Of a stretch of 64,000 bases of DNA, positions 1 to 10,337 are shown piece by piece (position 1 is the first letter of the stretch; the number at the start of each line of letters is the position of its first letter). Below the pieces are notes generated by a model. It did not search any database, was not told the origin of the DNA, and saw nothing but the letters and a program-made list of their open reading frames with translations. A program made the position numbers and the translations under genes. Source of the DNA: Cymbomonas tetramitiformis (taxonomy: Eukaryota > Chlorophyta > Pyramimonadophyceae > Pyramimonadales > Pyramimonadaceae); NCBI GenBank assembly GCA_001247695.2, contig LGRX02035136.1, forward strand, positions 1 through 64,000, read 5' to 3'.

Positions 1-115
1 CGCCACAAACGATCCCAGCGAAGTGCTGCCTGTGTCGCCTGGCATTCGCCGCAAACGATCCCAGCGAAGTGCTGCCTGTGTCGCCTGGCATTCGCCACAT
101 TAACAGCACGTCTGA
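1..115. repeat. 46-bp tandem repeat, about 2.5 copies
   Basis: The unit starting CGCCACAAACGATCCC begins at 1 and 47, and a partial third copy starts at 93. The first two copies are nearly identical. The array runs off the left edge of the window, so its full length is unknown. No coding reading was supported here. Confidence 0.85.
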
Positions 116-165
116 TCGGTTAGTATTGTAATATTTGGTCTCAGAAAATGTTCCCTTTGAAATGC

Positions 166-262
166 TTAATTCGGGAGCGGCTTACCGGGGAGTGGAGTTG
201 GACCGCATGCGCAGAGCGCAAGCAGCGCCATGCCGCTTAGCACAGCCATCCACCACACTAGG
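166..262 (-). other. Possible C-terminal membrane-anchor exon of the SDR42E-like gene
   Basis: The minus strand encodes a hydrophobic run (VWWMAVLSGMALLALCACG) after a possible acceptor CTCACCTAG near 263, and stops near 166. Animal SDR42E proteins end in a C-terminal transmembrane segment, so this could be the last exon of the dehydrogenase that reads from 4115 down to 1037. The link is inference: the intervening exon boundaries were not resolved, and a GTAAGC donor-like site lies inside the exon. Confidence 0.3.
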
Positions 263-810
263 TGAGGGCGTTGCACGCTAAGAAACCCTCCAAGTGTGCT
301 GCCGCTGACAGTGCGCTGTGCCTGCAACAGGGCCTTTTGCCGCTCTTCCTTGTGCAAGATGTCCTCCACGAGTCGCCGCTGACCTGGCACAAGCATTCAT
401 CCCTCCCGCTGAGTCTCGACCCACAGCGACTCGCAACAAGCTCAGCGGAGTCAGAGTTGGCACTGCTACACCTGGAGTGCACCTGGAGGCGGCCCCCCTC
501 AGATCTGTTGCTCTCTGCAGAGTCCCACTCCGGAGGCCACCTTCACACCCCACTCCAGGGGTCCCTGCACGCTAAGGAGGACTATCTCGCCACAAAGGAG
601 GTCTCTTCATGCGCCACTCTGGGGATCCACTAACCCCATCATTCGGGGGGGGGCTTCACACGCCACTCCAGGCCATCTTGAAAGTGGCCTCTGGCCTTGC
701 AAGCCAGTGACCACGCGCAAAATGCTATGCCTCCTGCCAGCCTGATACTACAATTGCTCCCACATTTTTCTCCAAGTTCTGGCCAAGTATCTGCCACATG
801 TTTCAAGGTG

Positions 811-875
811 AGATGGAAGTCGGGAGTTGCAAAGTGTCCAGAGATGGAAGTCGGGAGTTGCAAAGTGTTTAGAGA
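811..875. repeat. 31-bp direct duplication
   Basis: AGATGGAAGTCGGGAGTTGC is present twice in tandem near 811 and 842, each followed by AAAGTGT. It lies in the unresolved stretch downstream of the last clear SDR42E-like exon. Confidence 0.8.
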
Positions 876-1036
876 TTCAGCACATGCCGGGACAAGCAAC
901 AAGTCAAGATGTTGTGATATGCCATGGGCCCGGAGGCCCAGCGGAAAGTGGAGAGGGCTTGTTTCCACCGTCAAGACCAACGCGGAAATAGGAGCTCCTG
1001 TTTTTGCTGGGTTCCCCCCGAGGGATGTGAACGCAC

Positions 1037-4000
1037 CCTCCGAGGGGCTGACAGGTGGATCGTAGCCGAGCTCTGCTTTCGCCTTTGCCGTGGAGAAGTA
1101 GTGTGTCACACCGACCTGAGCACCGCAGACCATTAATCACGCCCCGTTCCTTCGTCGTGCGCCTTCGAGGCGCCACGTCAGCCGCTGATAGTCTGTGGCT
1201 GTCAGCTGCTGGGCAAACGCCCGCATAAAGGAGTTCTGCTGTATTGAGCTGGGCTGGTGCACCTCCATGCCACAGATGTGTTGAGGAGAGGAGAACGTCG
1301 CACTCGTAAACTAGAGGGTGGCATCGTATTCCCCGGGCAAACATACCTTGAGAACCTCAGCCCGAGTGATCAACGGGTTGAACTCGATTCCAGCAGCACT
1401 CAACACCTGTTGCGCCCATTTTCCGAGGCTCGATAAGTCAAGGTAGAAGCTGAGCAAAGCAGGAGGGAAGCAACATTAGTGCGCTGCCAAAGCAACCTCC
1501 ATTAATATACTCTCATCTCCACAACCGCACCTCCGCACGTGTGCAGGCGACATGGTTGCTGCGCCAGCTACACATTAGGGGATCCGGAACAACAAAGCAG
1601 CCTGAACAATGACTGCTTTTGTTCACGCCTCGAGTAGCGCCCGTGTCTCTTGGCCACGTCTCCGACGCGGCCACAACCGCAAGCACGGCTCCGACGCGGC
1701 CACAACCGCAAGCACAGCTCCGACGCGGCCACAACCGCAAGCACGGCTCCGATGCAGCCACAACCGCAAGCACGGCTCCGATGCAGCCGCGGGCCCAGCA
1801 CGGCTCCGGACGAACCTGCCAGACGATCTCGATGCACCAGGCCAGCGTGATCATGGCCCACACGGGCGCCGCCACCGCCGGGAAGCGCACGCCGAGAGCG
1901 TCGGAGACGCCGCGCAGGAACTGGAAGTTGTTCACGGGTGCGCCGTCTGAGATGAAGTATGCCTGACCCGCCGCAACGCCGTGCGCTGACTGCGCGCTCC
2001 GCGGGCCCCCTGCAGCAGCGGCCCTCCTCAAACACGACTCGCCAGGTGGAAGAGGATGGGACGAAAAGCGGCAGGCGGAAGGCCAAAGCCCCGAAGCTCG
2101 CCTGGAAGCCTGGAGGCGGACAGCGGAGCGAGGAGGTGCTGGCAGGCCTTCAGGTGCGCGTGGACCAGATTGTCCACGTGGACCCAGTCCACCTACGAGC
2201 AGCACCCTCACCTCTAAGCCTGTTCACGTTGCTCCACATGCCACGCCTTGAACTGTGGCGCTTCCTTCGGCAGTGGCATCGCAGAGACTCAGGCTTTCGC
2301 AAGCAGCTATGGGAGGGATAGCAGTAGGAGCCACCTTCGAGCTTGGATCGCCGATGGTGATGCAGAAGAGGCCCTGCAAACATGGCTACAGCACCTCAGA
2401 GGGTCGCACCTGCTGCGCGCGCGAGCCCGCGGGACTGCAGCTGTCGATGCCGTCAGCAGCACACCCTAAGTTCCCGAATAAGAATTCTCACACTTTCACG
2501 AATATTGCCCAGCATTAGTATTGTAAAAAGTATGTGAGAGTACGTTTGTGCCTCTCCACACTGATGTCAGTGCGCGGGTGCCTGGAAGGACCTTTCCTGG
2601 GCGGTTGCAGTGAAAGAATCGACCAAATTCCTTCTCCAGTTTGACAGTGGCATGCCTGCTGGGACGGCATGAAACAGCAAATCCAAGAATCCGAATTCGT
2701 ACAGGCTAAGTGGTGCCTGGCAGTGGCGTGGGCAAAAAGCTCACCCTGTTCATCGATCGCACAATTCGTGGGAAGTGGCGCTCCTCGCCCTGTACTCAGG
2801 CCGCCTCGCCGTGGCACAAAAACTCCTGAGCTCCCTACTGAGAGACGCGTACCAAACTCTCACAAATTAGCTCTGAGCGCCCTTCGGGAAGCTGGCGTCA
2901 CACTTATGGTTGGAAAGCTTGTGACCCACGGGGAAATTCTCAATCAGTCAATGCCCAACTTGCAGCCATGGCTGCTTGGGAAGCGGAATGCCAGCGCTGG
3001 GGTCACCTCTCCGTAGATGGCGGCGGAGCGGATTGCACAGGTGGCAAGCTGGCGCTGGGGATAACTTCCTGCAGCGTGCTTACCCCAATCAGACTCTCGG
3101 ACGACGCGAAAACCACAAGTTGTGACCGGTGAACCTAACGAGCTGAATTTAGCTTCAGGCAGCGGAGGCAATTTGTGGGCGGAATCCCGTCCTCCTGTGC
3201 TGACGAACAGCAGACTCTCGGCGAGGTCTCGGACCGCCTCGTGGGAGACGCACAAACTGAAGCTTTGTGACAGGCCTCCAAGACTGGCGGGCAACACAGT
3301 TGTCGCTACAACGGCCTATATTCCCCCGACAAATGCTTTGATATCTCGCAGATCGTCGTTCTTATCGTTCAGGGCCGACTCTGAGACAGGTTTGCCGCGA
3401 GCTGATTCCATTGGCCGACTCCGGAACTGGGCCGTTCGAATAGCTGTGAGCAGGTGCACGCATGCTCACAACAACGCAATAGATATCAGTCGCCTTGGGC
3501 ACCATGAAGGCAGCTAGGATTCAGAGCGCCTTGAGCTAGGATAAACCCCAGACCTGAAGATCCTTCAGGCAGGTATGCACCATTCGCGGATAGAACCAGC
3601 TGCTCAGCCACTGTCTTGCTGGCGGAATATTCGTCCACGTGCTGTTCCGGTCGTCACACACAGCCTTCACTCTAAGCACGCAGCTTGTGTAGTTTTGTCC
3701 CAAAGTGGCAACACAAGAAAATGCAGAGCCTGCCAGCGCAGACAGCATACCTTTTCTGCCGGATAATATGGCAGCAACTCACTTCCATTGCTGATCGGCA
3801 CGCCTCCGAAGACAACATTGTATGTGCTAGTATATACGAGACGTGCTACCTGCAAGCGAATTCAAAAGACTATAAGTGCTCGGCGGCGTTACCAGACACC
3901 ACCGAGCAGGTCACATCACCGTGCAACTGATGTGCCTGATGGATCTGCGCTGTGAAAACAAAATGCGTGTGGACTCAAACACGCACCCCTGCTGCAATGC

Positions 4001-4115
4001 AGGCAGCTATGACGTTCCGTGTGCCTAGAACGTTGATCTCTCGTGTTTTCTTGCGATTTAACATTTCTTTACCCGACATTCCATAGGACGCTACGTGAAG
4101 CACTGCGTCTGAGCC
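1037..4115 (-). CDS. SDR42E-type extended short-chain dehydrogenase (3-beta-HSD family), ten exons, 5' and 3' ends not found
   Basis: Probable NAD(P)-dependent steroid/sterol dehydrogenase or isomerase of the 3-beta-HSD superfamily, closest in motif to SDR42E. Exons in transcript order: 4115-3987, 3849-3751, 3641-3581, 3068-3007, 2789-2745, 2373-2335, 2192-2102, 1985-1820, 1449-1347, 1115-1037. Splice phases agree at every junction. Signature stretches are HVASYGMSGKE, LVYTSTYNVVFGG, the catalytic-type YSASK (Tyr-x-x-x-Lys), CAIRSAAIYGE|GEERHFPRI, VDWVHVDNLVHAH, GQAYFISDGAPVNNF and GVTHYFSTAKAKAELGY. Two introns use GC donors (after 2102 and after 1820). The N-terminal Rossmann TGGxGxxG exon was not found upstream of 4115. 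It may lie beyond the retrotransposon at 5.2-10.5 kb, or the gene may be broken. The C-terminal exon is also uncertain. The family assignment is strong; the substrate is unknown. Confidence 0.9.
1669..1795. repeat. 30-bp minisatellite in an intron of the dehydrogenase gene
   Basis: About four copies of a unit containing CGGCCACAACCGCAAGCACG lie in the intron between exons 1985-1820 and 1449-1347. Because 30 is a multiple of three, the array stays open in several frames and produces spurious ORFs on both strands. Confidence 0.9.
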
Positions 4116-5228
4116 CTGCGCAGTCAAAAACGTTTGGAACAATCAGAGGAGAAACACCCATCGTTCACTACTTTTCAGCTTCCTCTTAACAGAGCTTTGA
4201 GTCAACGAATAACCGGCATTGTGTAAAACGTTCCGCTCTTTTACAGGGATCCATCAATGCAAGCGGCAGAACATTATTCGTTGCACTTGGAAGCGACTCA
4301 CGTGGAACCTTTGAGTGAGAGTCCTCAAGTCTAAAATATCCGCGTAGAGGAATGCCTGTTAGGGAAACGATTAAGTCAGTGGGAATCGAAAGTCGAAAGT
4401 AGGATGTGGAACGTTGGAAAATAAGAGTCGAAAACCGGTATACGCCACAGTGTAAAATAATCCTCCAACGGAACGCGCGTCTTACCACGCCTTCGGGGAG
4501 CGGATCCACAGGAGCCCGCGTATCTATAGCGAGGACCTGTGTTCAGACACGTGTCGGTGATACAATTCAAGTTGGCTTTCGGCAATGCACGTTGAAATCG
4601 AGCGCAGGGCACATTACGTTGACAAAAATATTCGAGGAAAAATAACAATAAAAGAACACCTTCCGAGCTTTCGACTGAAGAAGGGATTCACATATTCTGC
4701 GTCCTAAATAACCTGCAGATACGCAAGCAGATTCGATCACATAAAACGCGAAAGCCTATCAATTAAGAACATCAAAGCTACTCGTGAACAGCTTTGACCA
4801 CAGCCAGAACATTGTTCTGGCTGTGATGAGGCGTTCTGTATAGCTATGGGCTAGTACTGTGGTCATCAGATGTTCAGGCAAATATCGAATAGACGGGTTA
4901 AATGAGTGACACCTGACGCTCCTGTCACGACGAAGTTACCCCCCTGGAAGCCGCAAGCTCCATCAAGGATAGAACCCCTTTTCTCGGCGGACTGCCGCAT
5001 CTTACTTTGCATTTGGACGCGGAGCTAACGCATTTGTCATGATAAAATTGGGCTGAACTACAGCGACATACTCATGTATGTTGAAGCTTCCGCATTGGAA
5101 TAGCTTCAATACTGGGGAGGTCGCTTACATCAGCAGGGGGAGAGAATACGTCTGTTTCAAAGAGTTAAGAATATGGTGTGTCGATTTCTATAAAGCTTCG
5201 GGAACTGTAATCTAATGATAAAGCACGT
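4116..5228. other. Non-coding stretch upstream of the dehydrogenase exons
   Basis: No convincing exon was found. A near-perfect 27-bp palindrome lies at about 4798-4824, with arms CACAGCCAGAACA and TGTTCTGGCTGTG. The region should hold, or lead to, the missing 5' end of the SDR42E-like gene. Confidence 0.5.
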
Positions 5229-5477
5229 GTTATCTGACTTAGCTCCGCTCCGCAGAGCTACCCTAGCTACCCCTAGCTACCCCCTAGCTACTGCAGCCAC
5301 TGAGTCGATAGGCTCACAATGGGAGTGTCCAGAGACACTGTCCCCCCTGCCCAAAGGCAGGGTATTGCCTGTCCCGTGCCTGCCTACAGGCACAGTCAGG
5401 GACCCCGATCTAGTTCGGGAGCCTACTGCTAAACCACACACTCACAAGTGTTCGGATTGGGCTCTCAGAACAGTGAT
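5229..5477 (-). repeat. Split direct repeat B2 (outer terminus)
   Basis: This 249-bp copy corresponds to 5732-5980 at a constant offset of 503. It starts at GTTATCTGAC and is the 3' outer end of the minus-strand element. An 91-bp A2-B2 spacer (5478-5568) follows on the plus strand. Confidence 0.93.
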
Positions 5478-5568
5478 TGTCTTGTCATAAAAGATAATTA
5501 GAATTAATCAAAACAACAGTAAACAACAAAGAGGGGCAAAATGAACCAAATGAGGGGGGGGCGGCGGG

Positions 5569-5734
5569 ACTCAGTGCAACAACCAAAGTCTGAAAGAGTG
5601 ATGCCGAAAACCTTTTCGGCCGCCACTACATCATGCTCTGCTCCGCTCCCACTAACTCAGACAATCGAAGTTATCAGCCGTTGATACGTCCCAGCCTACG
5701 GCAGGGACTCCTCACCGTCAGATAACTCTCGGTT
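5569..5734 (-). repeat. Split direct repeat A2 (inner)
   Basis: This 166-bp copy corresponds to 10338-10503, with mismatches only near 5663-5667. It ends at the shared GGTT, where it overlaps B1 by three bases. Confidence 0.93.
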
Positions 5735-5741
5735 ATCTGAC
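5717..5741. promoter_or_regulatory. Palindromic A2/B1 junction, probable recombinase core site
   Basis: At the internal junction GTCAGATAAC and GTTATCTGAC face each other across the 5-bp spacer TCTCG. Each outer end of the element carries only one half: GTTATCTGAC at 5229, and GTCAGATAAC plus TCTCGGTT at 10503. Inverted arms round a short spacer are the usual form of a tyrosine-recombinase crossover site. The role is inferred. Confidence 0.75.
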
Positions 5742-5980
5742 TTAGCTCCGCTCCGCAGAGCTACCCTAGCTACCCCTAGCTACCCCCTAGCTACTGCAGC
5801 CACTGAGTCGATAGGCTCACAATGGGAGTGTCCAGAGACACTGTCCCCCCTGCCCAAAGGCAGGGTATTGCCTGTCCCGTGCCTGCCTACAGGCACAGTC
5901 AGGGACCCCGATCTAGTTCGGGAGCCTACTGCTAAACCACACACTCACAAGTGTTCGGATTGGGCTCTCAGAACAGTGAT
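5732..5980 (-). repeat. Split direct repeat B1 (inner)
   Basis: Internal partner of 5229-5477. It lies just downstream of the recombinase stop codon on the minus strand. Confidence 0.93.
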
Positions 5981-6091
5981 AATGACACAAGATCGAATGC
6001 AAGCTGTTACCAAATAATACTTATACTTATTACAATAGCAAGGGGCAGGGCCTCATGGCACTGCCCGCCCTCTTGGGGCCTCACTGCAAGT

Positions 6092-7132
6092 CTAGTAGCC
6101 TAGTGCTCTAGTCACCGAGAGGCGGGTCTCCGTCGGATCCAGAATGTAGCGGTGAGCGCTGGAAGCCGTGTGCCAAGCACCATGCTGCTGAAAGAGCCTG
6201 AAGCTGACCTTGCGGGCTGCAACTGTGGCCCCACCAGATCTGAGTGACTGAGTCCCCCACTTCTTCGGAACCTCTGCCTCTGACATCCCCGTGGTCCTCT
6301 GCAGGAACTTATGCACCTCCCTGCGGCACTGAGGGTACTCCATATGTCTGCCATTCAACTGGGCCTCAAGCGGGCGGAACCTGGCTGCTCTGCCATCCCA
6401 ACCCTGAAACAGGTTCACCAACCCTGACAAGCGCGCCCGAGAGATCAAGGCCTCACACAAGGCAACTGGGCAGGTGTCCCGGCGGGTGCCTCTGGCAATG
6501 TAGACTACGTCACCCTCCCTGAACTGGTCATTCTTCCTCTCTGTCAGGAGGGCCTCCATGTGTGTGGGGAAGAAGTTAACAAGCTCCACCCAAACAAACT
6601 TCATGTCCTTATACCTAAGGAACCCGGTCCACATGGTGCCAACCATGGCAGCTACCACCAAGTAGATCAGAGGGCAAGTCTCCAAGTCTGGCACATACAG
6701 TACAATCCCGGTCTGTAGAATGTCCAAGTCTAGCGGGTCCTTCTGATTCGGAAGCTTAAGTCCTATGCGCCTCTTGGCTGCCTGTCTGACCCCCTTAACT
6801 AGCGGGTGCTTCGTGGGGGCATCCTCCTCTGTAACCAAGGCAATCTGATGGAGGGCATAAATGGCTCCTGATGCCGACTTAACCACTGCATATGACTTAG
6901 CCTCACAGGCTATGAGCTGAAGGAAGAGGCTCACTGTAAGTGGTGTAGCCGGTACTGGAACTCTCGGGGGCACCCGTGCCGCACAGAAGGCGGTGTACCT
7001 GCGGATAATACCACTGTAGCTGCTGACCCAAGTGGTGGGGGCACGGGTAGCCACCATACCTGCATTCATAGACTGAAGGAGGCTCTGCTCCAAAGGATCA
7101 CGGGGGCTTACTTGGAGCTGTCTCCAAAGCAA
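6092..7132 (-). CDS. DIRS/PAT-type tyrosine recombinase (integrase), 346 aa
   Basis: Integrates the circular cDNA of the element by site-specific recombination, in place of a DDE integrase. The C-terminal half holds the family pattern. GFLRYKDM carries the first Arg. QSLRSGGATVAARK corresponds to the usual H-x-x-R box, with Gln at the His position. QQHGAW follows, then SSAHRYI, whose Tyr is the likely nucleophile. The N-terminal half (about residues 20-130) is helical, as in core-binding domains. The ORF sits 27 bases downstream of the RT ORF on the same strand, in the order expected for PAT elements. It stops with TAG just before repeat B1. The gene appears intact. Confidence 0.9.
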   Translation of the reverse strand: MLWRQLQVSPRDPLEQSLLQSMNAGMVATRAPTTWVSSYSGIIRRYTAFCAARVPPRVPVPATPLTVSLFLQLIACEAKSYAVVKSASGAIYALHQIALVTEEDAPTKHPLVKGVRQAAKRRIGLKLPNQKDPLDLDILQTGIVLYVPDLETCPLIYLVVAAMVGTMWTGFLRYKDMKFVWVELVNFFPTHMEALLTERKNDQFREGDVVYIARGTRRDTCPVALCEALISRARLSGLVNLFQGWDGRAARFRPLEAQLNGRHMEYPQCRREVHKFLQRTTGMSEAEVPKKWGTQSLRSGGATVAARKVSFRLFQQHGAWHTASSAHRYILDPTETRLSVTRALGY

Positions 7133-7159
7133 TGAGTCCAGAGCTCCGCCTGTTCCCCA

Positions 7160-9088
7160 TCAACAAGAGCCGTCGATCCTCAGAGCCAACACCCGGAAGG
7201 CAGGGGGGCCAACGGCCACCTCATTGGCTCGGCCTGCCCCCGGCTTAAACAGTGGCTCAATGGAGTCTCTGGGGAGTTCCACCCAGTCAACCACAAAGGA
7301 GGCAAAGTGGACACCGTCAGGGCACAACAGGGGCCACCAGTGTCGGCCGGTCCACCAGGGGCATATGATTGTAGCCCGTGCGCCGTGCTGGATCAGGCAC
7401 CTCAACAGCTGCCCCACAAGCCCGAACGGGGGATTGCACCAATTGTTCTCCTGGTACCAGTCTGTGGAAGCAAAGCAATCGACACCTTCACAGCCGGGGC
7501 ACCACCACCTGCTGATAAACCGAGGCAGCAAGTGGTTCCTGTCTGTTGCAAAACGGTCAACCGTGTGCTCACCCCACATCCCATCTAGCCATCTGAACCA
7601 ATACTCTGACAACATCCAATCATCTGAGTCATAGATACCAGCCAGGAAGTCTGCATACTCATTCAAGTCTCTGGGAATCCAAGTGACCTGAAGCTTCACC
7701 TTATGGGCAATACACCACCAGAAGATCTCAACTGACAATCTGTGCAACTGAGACTTGGCACTACAGCCTTTGCAGAGGATTCTCCAAGCTGCCTGAGAGT
7801 CTGTGTGTAGCTGAACTGCTGTGCCGTGAATAAAGTGCGCCAAAGACTGCAGAGTGCGGAGGATTCCGATAAGTTCCCGAAAGGTGGAAGATGCATCCCG
7901 TTCGCTCAAGGACAGGTGTCCTCTAGCATCCTGCCGCTCTCGGACACCGCTAGCCGCAAGCCAACCTCCCCAGCCGGTGCCTCCCGCATCTGTCCAAATA
8001 AGATTAACAAAAATAGCTGAGACAACGGCCCAAATTGGGGAAGTAAATTCCTCCGAGTGGAGGCTCAACCAGAATTGGAGCCCTGCCATTACTTCCATTG
8101 TCACCGTGACATACTGGTCCCACCTGTAAGCAGCTTCAATCACAAAGTACATTTCTCGGGTAAACATAAAAGCCACTTTACCAAGAGCGGCTCGCAAACC
8201 GGACATCGCCTTCCCAGCAATCGAGGCAAGGCCGCGGGCTGTGATCCTGCGCCTACTCGGTGCATCGGAAACCTTCTTCTGAAAGGAATCCCACTTCTGC
8301 TGCGGTGCATAGAACACTCCTTTGAGGGAGTCAATACCCATTCCAAGGAAAGGCATTCTCTGAACAGGTGTAAAGATTGACTTCTCTAGATTCACTAGAA
8401 AACCCGAAGCATCCAAGTCTGCCAAAATCTCCGCTTGCTGAATTAAGAAAGCTGTTAGGGCTGAGCTCGCTGCCAATCCAAAGAAAAGAAAATCATCTAA
8501 ATAGTGAATAAGCTTGGCTCCTCTCTCCCTCCAGCGGCGAGCGAGCTCTCGAGTGATACGAGTGAAGACATATGGGGCGATCGACAATCCAAAAGGTAGC
8601 ACAGCGTACTGAAAAAATCTGCCCTGCCACTCGAAAGCTACATAAGCCTGAGAATCATGGTGAAGCTCGACGTGGTGATAGCCCGACGTGAGGTCGAAGC
8701 TCCACATATAGCCCTCAGGATCGAGGAGGTCACGCACCATCATTAGTCCCTCGTACTTGAACTTTCTCACAACTAGATAGCTGTTAACGAAGCGGCCATT
8801 CCATATGAGCCGTTTTTTAGGCGGCTCACCAGGGCCCATGTCCCTGTAAGCAACACTGAGAGGGGACACTACAATCGGCCGATCGAACACCTCATACGCG
8901 GCGCCCGAAGCGAGAAGGCTGTCAACGGCTTCGGTCACAAACTCGCTCTCCTGAAGAGCCACGTCGGAATTCGCGAACCACCTCGCTGGTGGGGGCTCAC
9001 CCGCCCAAGGCAAGGAAACACCAAACATGATCCACACAAGCACGACCGCATTGCAAAACGTGCGCCAAAAAGGCAATCTCGCTCTCAA
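7160..9088 (-). CDS. Reverse transcript­ase-RNase H-NPPF methylase-like polyprotein of the PAT element, 642 aa
   Basis: Copies the element RNA into DNA. The RT core spans roughly residues 85-260: SFDLTSGYHHVEL holds the first catalytic Asp, VLPFGLSIAPYVF is the template-grip region, and YLDDFLFFG is the YxDD box. RNase H follows at about 370-480, with WTDAGGTGWGG, FRELIGIL, LHTDSQAAW and NEYADFLAG giving the D-E-D-D set. The C-terminus has the DIRS-type tail VDRFATDRN...VDCFAS...WCNPPFGLVGQLLRC...WWPLL, whose NPPF resembles Dam-type N6-adenine methyltransferases. The start ATG overlaps the stop of a short upstream ORF (ATGA), which suggests coupled translation or a longer original ORF. No frame breaks were seen. 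Confidence 0.92.
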   Translation of the reverse strand: MRARLPFWRTFCNAVVLVWIMFGVSLPWAGEPPPARWFANSDVALQESEFVTEAVDSLLASGAAYEVFDRPIVVSPLSVAYRDMGPGEPPKKRLIWNGRFVNSYLVVRKFKYEGLMMVRDLLDPEGYMWSFDLTSGYHHVELHHDSQAYVAFEWQGRFFQYAVLPFGLSIAPYVFTRITRELARRWRERGAKLIHYLDDFLFFGLAASSALTAFLIQQAEILADLDASGFLVNLEKSIFTPVQRMPFLGMGIDSLKGVFYAPQQKWDSFQKKVSDAPSRRRITARGLASIAGKAMSGLRAALGKVAFMFTREMYFVIEAAYRWDQYVTVTMEVMAGLQFWLSLHSEEFTSPIWAVVSAIFVNLIWTDAGGTGWGGWLAASGVRERQDARGHLSLSERDASSTFRELIGILRTLQSLAHFIHGTAVQLHTDSQAAWRILCKGCSAKSQLHRLSVEIFWWCIAHKVKLQVTWIPRDLNEYADFLAGIYDSDDWMLSEYWFRWLDGMWGEHTVDRFATDRNHLLPRFISRWWCPGCEGVDCFASTDWYQENNWCNPPFGLVGQLLRCLIQHGARATIICPWWTGRHWWPLLCPDGVHFASFVVDWVELPRDSIEPLFKPGAGRANEVAVGPPAFRVLALRIDGSC

Positions 9089-9318
9089 TCTTCCCCTTGG
9101 GGCAGGAGTCTTCGCCGCTCCTTCCTCGAATTCGCCTCGATCGCACTCGTCTGCGCTAACCGCACCATCCTCTTCGTGAAGAAGGAAACAAAAGGCATTA
9201 AGCCCATAGCACAGAGTGCCTCGCCAACGCGGAATCGGCCGAAACCGCAGCTCAAACGAGCGAAGTGCATTACGAACACATCCCTAACTAAGTACGCCAT
9301 TAACAAAGCAAGGAACAA
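9085..9318 (-). CDS. Short ORF overlapping the RT start by ATGA
   Basis: A 77-codon reading frame lies between gag and RT and ends in a basic stretch (NSRKERRRLLP). Its stop overlaps the ATG of the RT ORF by one base. It matches no family I recognise. It may be an N-terminal piece of pol in another frame, or simply the linker between gag and pol. Confidence 0.35.
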   Translation of the reverse strand: MFLALLMAYLVRDVFVMHFARLSCGFGRFRVGEALCAMGLMPFVSFFTKRMVRLAQTSAIEANSRKERRRLLPQGED

Positions 9319-9389
9319 TTATGAACAAGTGCCTCATCGGACAATAACTTTCTCGTATAAAAATGATAATACAAAAGTAATACGCATTC

Positions 9390-10262
9390 CTAATTACCAG
9401 AGGCACCAAAGGGGCACTGATTTTGCATATGTCCACTACGACCACAAGTAAAGCAAACAGGAGGGGTGCCTTTCCCTCCCTTCCCTTTGCCCCCTTTGGG
9501 ACCAAAATCATTCCTAGGGGGCTGGAACTGAGGCTGATAATACGGCTGGGGCCTCCAACCGCCTCGCGACTTCCAGCCATTCCGGGCCTTTTTACTGTCT
9601 GCCAAGGCCGCAGCTTCTTCGCTCGCGGCCTTTTTTGCCTTCTTATACTTTTTCTCAGCCTCCTCAGAATTAGTAACAGGTTCATCGGCAAATTTCTTCG
9701 CTACGTTCCAGCCGTCCTAGAAGGCAATATGGGCAATTTGGGCTTTTTCTTCGCAGAGCTTCATACCTTCTTCCAGAGTCGCTTCGGCCTTCTTAAGGTC
9801 CGCTTCGATCTCCTCCGCGAGCGGTGCGGGCATCGCTCTAGCTGCCTTCGACAGCTCCACCTTTCCCTTGTGGAAGATCTTATCGGCCGCGTTCGCAAAA
9901 TCCCACGTACGCTTGGCAGCATTGGAATCACTGCCGTTCTTGTCCTTAAAGTCGCAGCCGGATCCGGGAAGGGCACGTCGAGGGGGCCCATTAGCGGCGA
10001 GCAACTCATCTAGCTTAGCATTCAAAGTCGCAGCGTGACCTCCTTCTCCTCCTTGCTGAAGCTGCTGAGCGTAAGCAGCACGCACAGTCCTGCGGTCTTG
10101 CTCGGCTAATAGCGCAGACAGACGGGTGTTCGCAGTGTTCTCCTCGGCGGTGAAACTTGCAGACCCGTCTCCGGTAAGCTTCTCCATGAAACTCTGTAAG
10201 ACCTCTGAGGTGCGCAGTTCCGCGATACGCGTGGCCAACGCTTCGTCGGTCAAGTTGTCCAT
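9390..10262 (-). pseudogene. gag of the PAT element, zinc-knuckle nucleocapsid, with one in-frame TAG
   Basis: The capsid-like protein starts at MDNLTDEALATRIAEL (10262) and is rich in Ala, Glu and Lys. One TAG at 9719-9717 interrupts it. The same frame then continues without another stop through DGWNVAKKFADE and a Lys/Ala-rich coil to a Gly/Pro/Gln-rich basic region and a CCHC knuckle, CFTCGRSGHMQNQC, near 9440. The stop falls inside gag, not between gag and pol, so a decayed codon is the simplest reading. Translational readthrough (TAG followed by G) is possible but unproven. The gene precedes RT in the expected order. Confidence 0.8.
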
Positions 10263-10337
10263 GACCGAATAAAAAATATAAAGTAAAAAGTTATGAGTGA
10301 AATGAGAATGTCGGAAAAAACTCGTGACACTGAAAAA

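Noticed and set aside
1609..1966. Plus-strand ORFs over the 30-bp minisatellite
   Set aside because: They overlap the dehydrogenase exon on the opposite strand and are open only because the repeat length is a multiple of three.
4900..4960. Minus-strand FVVTGASG as the missing Rossmann exon
   Set aside because: The Gly spacing (TGASGVTH) does not fit TGGxGxxG, and no donor in phase with the exon at 4115 was seen.
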